Shown in pieces: positions 60,797 to 64,000 of a stretch of 64,000 nucleotides of DNA; position 1 is the first letter of the stretch; each line of letters opens with the position of its first letter. This stretch comes from Pseudomonas fluorescens (GTDB lineage: Bacteria > Pseudomonadota > Gammaproteobacteria > Pseudomonadales > Pseudomonadaceae): assembly GCF_902498065.1 (NCBI RefSeq), contig NZ_CABVIR010000002.1, positions 310,001 through 374,000 of the forward strand, read 5' to 3'. The translations under genes were made by a program, and so were the position numbers. Under the pieces are notes generated by a model. That model ran no database searches, was not told the origin of the DNA, and worked only from the letters and a program-made list of their open reading frames with translations.

Positions 60797-61438
60797 TCAG
60801 TTCCATACCAGCAGCTCCGCAGGCGTAGGGTTGTAGGCATTGCACGGATTATTCAGTTGCGGGCAGTTGGAAATCAGCACGATCACATCCATCTCTGCCC
60901 GCAGGTCCACGTACTTGCCCGGCGCCGAAATCCCGTCTTCAAAGGTCAGCCCGCCATCCGCCGTGACCGGCACGTTCATGAAGAAGTTGATGTTCGGCCC
61001 GATGTCACCCTTGCCCAGTCGTCCGTCGTGGACGCAGGCGCGCAGGTAGTTGTCGCGGCAGCTGTGCATGTAGCGTTTTTCCAGCGCGTAACGCACGGTG
61101 TTGCTCTCCTGCGCGCAAGCACCGCCGAGGGTGTCGTGGCGGCCGCAGGTGTCGGCGACGATGGTCAACATGGGTTTGCCGAGGTTGGAATACAGCACGC
61201 TGCCGGTGCTCAGGTAGACGCTGTTTTGCCGGCGCAAAGTGCGTTGCACGTCGTAGCGTTCTTTCGGATTGGCGACGCTGTAGAACAAGGTGTCGACGGC
61301 CTGGTTGCCTTCCAGATCGAGGATGCGTAGGGTCTGGCCGGCCTTGACTTCCATCAGCCACGGTTCGCCGGCGGGGATGGTGGCGCGGTAGACCGCGGCT
61401 TCTGGTTGCTTGGGCGTGGTAGCGATTGCGAGTGACAT
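60797..61438 (-). CDS. DUF1989 protein, carboxyguanidine deiminase subunit (UAAP2)
   Basis: 213 residues. DUF1989 features: [52 protein letters not shown] with the conserved CGRHD and CAQE, and [19 protein letters not shown]. Known from Pseudomonas syringae as one half of carboxyguanidine deiminase, formerly urea-amidolyase-associated protein 2. It has a GAGGATCG site and lies 11 bp after the next DUF1989 gene. Confidence 0.88.
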   Translation of the reverse strand: MSLAIATTPKQPEAAVYRATIPAGEPWLMEVKAGQTLRILDLEGNQAVDTLFYSVANPKERYDVQRTLRRQNSVYLSTGSVLYSNLGKPMLTIVADTCGRHDTLGGACAQESNTVRYALEKRYMHSCRDNYLRACVHDGRLGKGDIGPNINFFMNVPVTADGGLTFEDGISAPGKYVDLRAEMDVIVLISNCPQLNNPCNAYNPTPAELLVWN

Positions 61439-61449
61439 GGCAGCGATCC

Positions 61450-62175
61450 TCAGGCGAACAGACGGTCGGTGTTGATGAAGCCGCGCTCGTTTTCCGGGCG
61501 CGAAGTGCGGCAGTGTTCGGCGACGCTGGCGTCGGCGTTCATCCAGCTCAACTTCAACGGTTTCGGTGCGTATTCCGGCGATGGGTCCATCGGGTGTTGC
61601 AGGGCGGTGAGCACCACCAGCGTGTCCATCGGCGCGTACAACTCGATGTAGTCGCCGGCCTTGGAGTTGCCTTCGACGAAGTGGAAACGCCCGGCCTCAT
61701 CGACATTCACGCGGCTGAACAAATTGAGCGTCATCAGCAAATCCGACAGGCCCAGACCCCACTTGCCCAGTTCCACCAACAGGTTATCGGTGCCGTTGCG
61801 GAAGAAGCCGTTGCGCAGTTCCTGGTAGCGGCCGGTGCCGTATTTTTCTGCCACTTCTTCAGCGCAGAGCACGCCGCCGAGGCTGTCGCTCCAGCCGCAG
61901 GTGTCGGCGGTAATTGCCGCCAGCACCCGGCCCATGTCCGAGTAGAGGCAATGGCCAGTGGTGAGCTTGGCGGTGTGTTGGCATTTGAGGCTGTCGGGCA
62001 GGTTCAGACGCTCGGTTTTTTCATTGGCGTTGAGCAGCGTCAGGCTGACATTGGCACCGCCACGCAGGTCGGTGAGGCGCAGCAATTGACCGCGCTTGAG
62101 GACGAAAGAACGATGGCCGCCGCCGGGGAGCATTTCTTCGGCGAAGGGTGGAAACAGTTGGGTCGAATCAGTCAT
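61450..62175 (-). CDS. DUF1989 protein, carboxyguanidine deiminase subunit (UAAP1)
   Basis: 241 residues from the ATG at 62175 (GAGGATTTGCAC upstream). DUF1989 again: [53 protein letters not shown] and [20 protein letters not shown]. It probably forms a heteromer with the next protein to convert carboxyguanidine to allophanate. Confidence 0.88.
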   Translation of the reverse strand: MTDSTQLFPPFAEEMLPGGGHRSFVLKRGQLLRLTDLRGGANVSLTLLNANEKTERLNLPDSLKCQHTAKLTTGHCLYSDMGRVLAAITADTCGWSDSLGGVLCAEEVAEKYGTGRYQELRNGFFRNGTDNLLVELGKWGLGLSDLLMTLNLFSRVNVDEAGRFHFVEGNSKAGDYIELYAPMDTLVVLTALQHPMDPSPEYAPKPLKLSWMNADASVAEHCRTSRPENERGFINTDRLFA

Positions 62176-62187
62176 GTGCAAATCCTC

Positions 62188-62976
62188 TTAAGCGGTGCGA
62201 AGCGTGCCTGCCAACTCAATCGGCAAGGCATCGACGGCGGCACGGGAGGCGCGGCGGTCGCTGTTCAATGGGATGTCGTAGGTGATGCGCGCGCCATAGG
62301 CGCCGGGGGCGTGCGGGTCGACGCGGACCTTGTCGAACACCAGCAAACGGGTGCCGAGGCTGAAACCTTCGGACAGGTCATGGGTGACCATGAACACCGT
62401 CAGTTGCGTCTCGCGCCACAGTTCCAGCAGCAAGGCGTGCATGTCTTTGCGGATGCCCGGATCGAGCGCGCCGAACGGTTCGTCGAGCAGCAACACGCGG
62501 GGTTTCATGATCAGCGCCTGGGCGATGGCCAACCGTTGTTGCATGCCGCCGGAGAGCTGCGCCGGGTACTTGTCCAGCGAGTGGCCGAGGCCGACTCTGT
62601 GCAGCAGCACCGAAGCCTGTTCGCGCGCCTCTTTTTTCGCGCTGCCGAACAGGCGTCCGAGCAGCGGCGAACGTGGCAGTTCGAGGCCGAGGGCGACGTT
62701 GTCCAGCACGGTCAGGTGCGGAAACACTGAGTAGCGCTGGAACACCACGCCACGGCTCGAATCCGGCTCGCTGGCCAGGGCCTGGCCGTCCAGCAGAATC
62801 TCGCCGCGACTGGCGCGTTCCTGGCCGAGCAACAGCCGCAGGAAGGTCGATTTGCCGCAACCCGACGCGCCGACCAAAGTGCAGAACTCACCTTCGTTGA
62901 CGTTCAGGTTCAAGCCTTCGAGCACCACCTGATCGGCGTATTGCTGCCAGACGTTTTTTACCGTGATGAAGCTCAT
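62188..62976 (-). CDS. ABC transporter ATP-binding protein (guanidine/urea uptake)
   Basis: 262 residues of the NitT/TauT type. Walker A GASGCGKSTFLRLLLG, signature LSGGMQQRLAIAQAL, Walker B RVLLLDEPFGALDPG and switch His in FMVTHDLSEG. Its start overlaps the permease stop by 4 bp. It energises uptake of the operon's nitrogen substrate; guanidine is inferred from the operon. Confidence 0.92.
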   Translation of the reverse strand: MSFITVKNVWQQYADQVVLEGLNLNVNEGEFCTLVGASGCGKSTFLRLLLGQERASRGEILLDGQALASEPDSSRGVVFQRYSVFPHLTVLDNVALGLELPRSPLLGRLFGSAKKEAREQASVLLHRVGLGHSLDKYPAQLSGGMQQRLAIAQALIMKPRVLLLDEPFGALDPGIRKDMHALLLELWRETQLTVFMVTHDLSEGFSLGTRLLVFDKVRVDPHAPGAYGARITYDIPLNSDRRASRAAVDALPIELAGTLRTA

Positions 62977-63788
62977 GCGCGGGCTCCTTCATACCAAGGG
63001 AACGCGCGTTGGGTCAGGCGCTTGAGGCCCCAATCCATCAGCCAGGCGAGCAGGGTGATCCAGACCACGTACGGCAGGATCACATCCATCGCCAGATAAC
63101 GGCGCACCAGAAAAATCCGGTAGCCAAGGCCGTCGGTGGAAGCGATGGCTTCGGCGGCGATCAGGAACAACCACGCCGAACCGAGCATCAGCCGCAGTGA
63201 GATCAGCAGGCGCGGCAGCAATTGCGGCAGCACCACACGCAGCATCAGCGTCCAGGTTGAAGCGCCGAGGGTCTGGGCCTTGATCAGCAACTCCACCGGA
63301 ATTTCCCGGGCGCGCTGTTCCAGATCCCGCGCCAGGCAAGGGGTGATGCCGATCACGATCAGCATCACTTTCGACAATTCCCCCAACCCGAACACGATGA
63401 ACAGAATCGGCAGGATCGCGAGCGGCGGCACCATCGACAGCACCGTCAGCAACGGCGACAACGGCGCGCCGAACAGCGGCAACGTCCCGGCGGCGATGCC
63501 CAGGCACAGCCCGGCCAGCGCGCTGATGCCGAGGCCGATCGCCAGGCGCCGCAAACTGGACGCGGTGTCTTGCCACAACACGTATTCACCGGTGCGGCTG
63601 TCGGCGCTGAACGCCAGGCGCTTCACCGCATCGGTCATCTGCACGGCGCTCGGCAACAGTTTGTCGTTGGGGTTGTCCAGCAGCCGCTCGGCCGAGCCCA
63701 TGAAGTAGGCCAGCAGCACCAGGGCGAACGGCAGGATCACCAACAGCAGGCGACTCGGACGATCCGGGTGACGATTGATCAGGCGCAT
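62973..63788 (-). CDS. ABC transporter permease (guanidine/urea uptake)
   Basis: 271 residues with about six helices. LLLVILPFALVLLAYFMGS is the first, and the EAA-type loop is in EIPVELLIKAQTLGASTWTL (residues 165-190). It belongs to the TauC/SsuC/NrtB group. Located 15 bp after the substrate-binding gene. Confidence 0.9.
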   Translation of the reverse strand: MRLINRHPDRPSRLLLVILPFALVLLAYFMGSAERLLDNPNDKLLPSAVQMTDAVKRLAFSADSRTGEYVLWQDTASSLRRLAIGLGISALAGLCLGIAAGTLPLFGAPLSPLLTVLSMVPPLAILPILFIVFGLGELSKVMLIVIGITPCLARDLEQRAREIPVELLIKAQTLGASTWTLMLRVVLPQLLPRLLISLRLMLGSAWLFLIAAEAIASTDGLGYRIFLVRRYLAMDVILPYVVWITLLAWLMDWGLKRLTQRAFPWYEGARA

Positions 63789-63803
63789 GGCCAGGTCCTC
63801 TTC

Positions 63804-64000
63804 TTACAGCTTGGCGTCGGCGGCCATCTGCACGTAACTCGGGTCGAAGCGCAGCTTGAGGTTGGTCTTGTCGCCGCTGGTCACGCCATTGGCGAAGGCC
63901 ATGCCGACGGCGCTGGTGTCCTTGGCGCCTTCACCGAGCAAGCCGTGCTGGAAGGAAAACTCGGCGACCTTGCGCATGGTTTCCGGCAGTTGCTTGCTGG
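63804..64000 (-). CDS. ABC transporter substrate-binding protein, C-terminal part
   Basis: Only the last 65 residues lie in the window, reading EFSFQHGLLGEGAKDTSAVG then MAFANGVTSGDKTNLKLRFD and ending YVQMAADAKL. This is the C-terminus of a NitT/TauT-type periplasmic binding protein in the same operon. The start and any ykkC-type guanidine riboswitch would lie beyond the window. Confidence 0.82.
   Translation of the reverse strand, partial: SKQLPETMRKVAEFSFQHGLLGEGAKDTSAVGMAFANGVTSGDKTNLKLRFDPSYVQMAADAKL

Overview
The window comes from a fluorescent-group Pseudomonas chromosome. Supporting this are a TtgABC/EmhABC-type RND pump with TtgR and its operator, XenB, PhaG, FosA, OlsBA, and many REP/REPIN hairpins of the GTGGGAGCGGGCTTGCCCGCGATG type between GC-rich genes. 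Apart from one island (about 42.5-51.0 kb) it reads as ordinary chromosomal backbone, and both ends cut genes (an OprD-family porin on the left, an ABC substrate-binding protein on the right).

Layout, left to right. 0-8 kb: porin fragment, ttgCBA on the minus strand and divergent ttgR. 8-12 kb: two unknown small genes, xenB, an MFS exporter, an ArsR-type repressor and acpH. 12-18.4 kb: the ornithine-lipid genes olsBA, an acyl-CoA-dehydrogenase-like protein, a serine hydrolase, YceI and ClsB. 18.5-27.2 kb: bglX, a LemA/TPM/TPM operon, a methyltransferase, an EamA transporter, a DJ-1/PfpI protein with a ribbon-helix-helix gene, and a DUF1508 protein. 27.3-36.9 kb: a DapA-like aldolase and a class II aldolase divergent from an XRE-cupin regulator with a palindromic operator, a SIR2-like protein, an Fe-alcohol dehydrogenase, an MFS pump, fosA, a LysE exporter and a PAS-GAF-GGDEF protein. 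36.9-42.4 kb: small stress-type proteins, a solitary HsdR-N-like nuclease, tam, a 34-residue membrane peptide, a truncated HicB and a hairpin-rich intergenic stretch.

The most interesting region is an 8.5-kb integrated element between 42481 and 51058. It is bounded by a 44-bp direct repeat that is the 3' part of tRNA-Gly(CCC); the intact tRNA is at 51015-51088. It carries a P4-type tyrosine recombinase, an AlpA regulator, a NACHT-domain STAND NTPase, a protein ending in a HEPN ribonuclease motif, and a compact operon that encodes a free-standing colicin-E3-like ribonuclease domain, a small acidic partner and an ImmA/IrrE zinc protease. A phage baseplate gpV gene with a fragment of its upstream neighbour is stranded in the middle. 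The right end holds a cluster of AATTACC/GGTAATT heptamers. I read this as a small mobile anti-phage defence island; the E3-like toxin/partner/protease triplet is the best candidate for an undescribed system.

51-64 kb is backbone again: phaG, rsuA, a CWC cysteine-rich protein, a Cache-GGDEF cyclase, and an operon usually labelled urea carboxylase/allophanate hydrolase. Its two DUF1989 proteins and dedicated ABC transporter mark it as the guanidine-utilisation pathway (guanidine carboxylase, carboxyguanidine deiminase, allophanate hydrolase). The carboxylase gene has an in-frame REPIN inserted between two of its domains.
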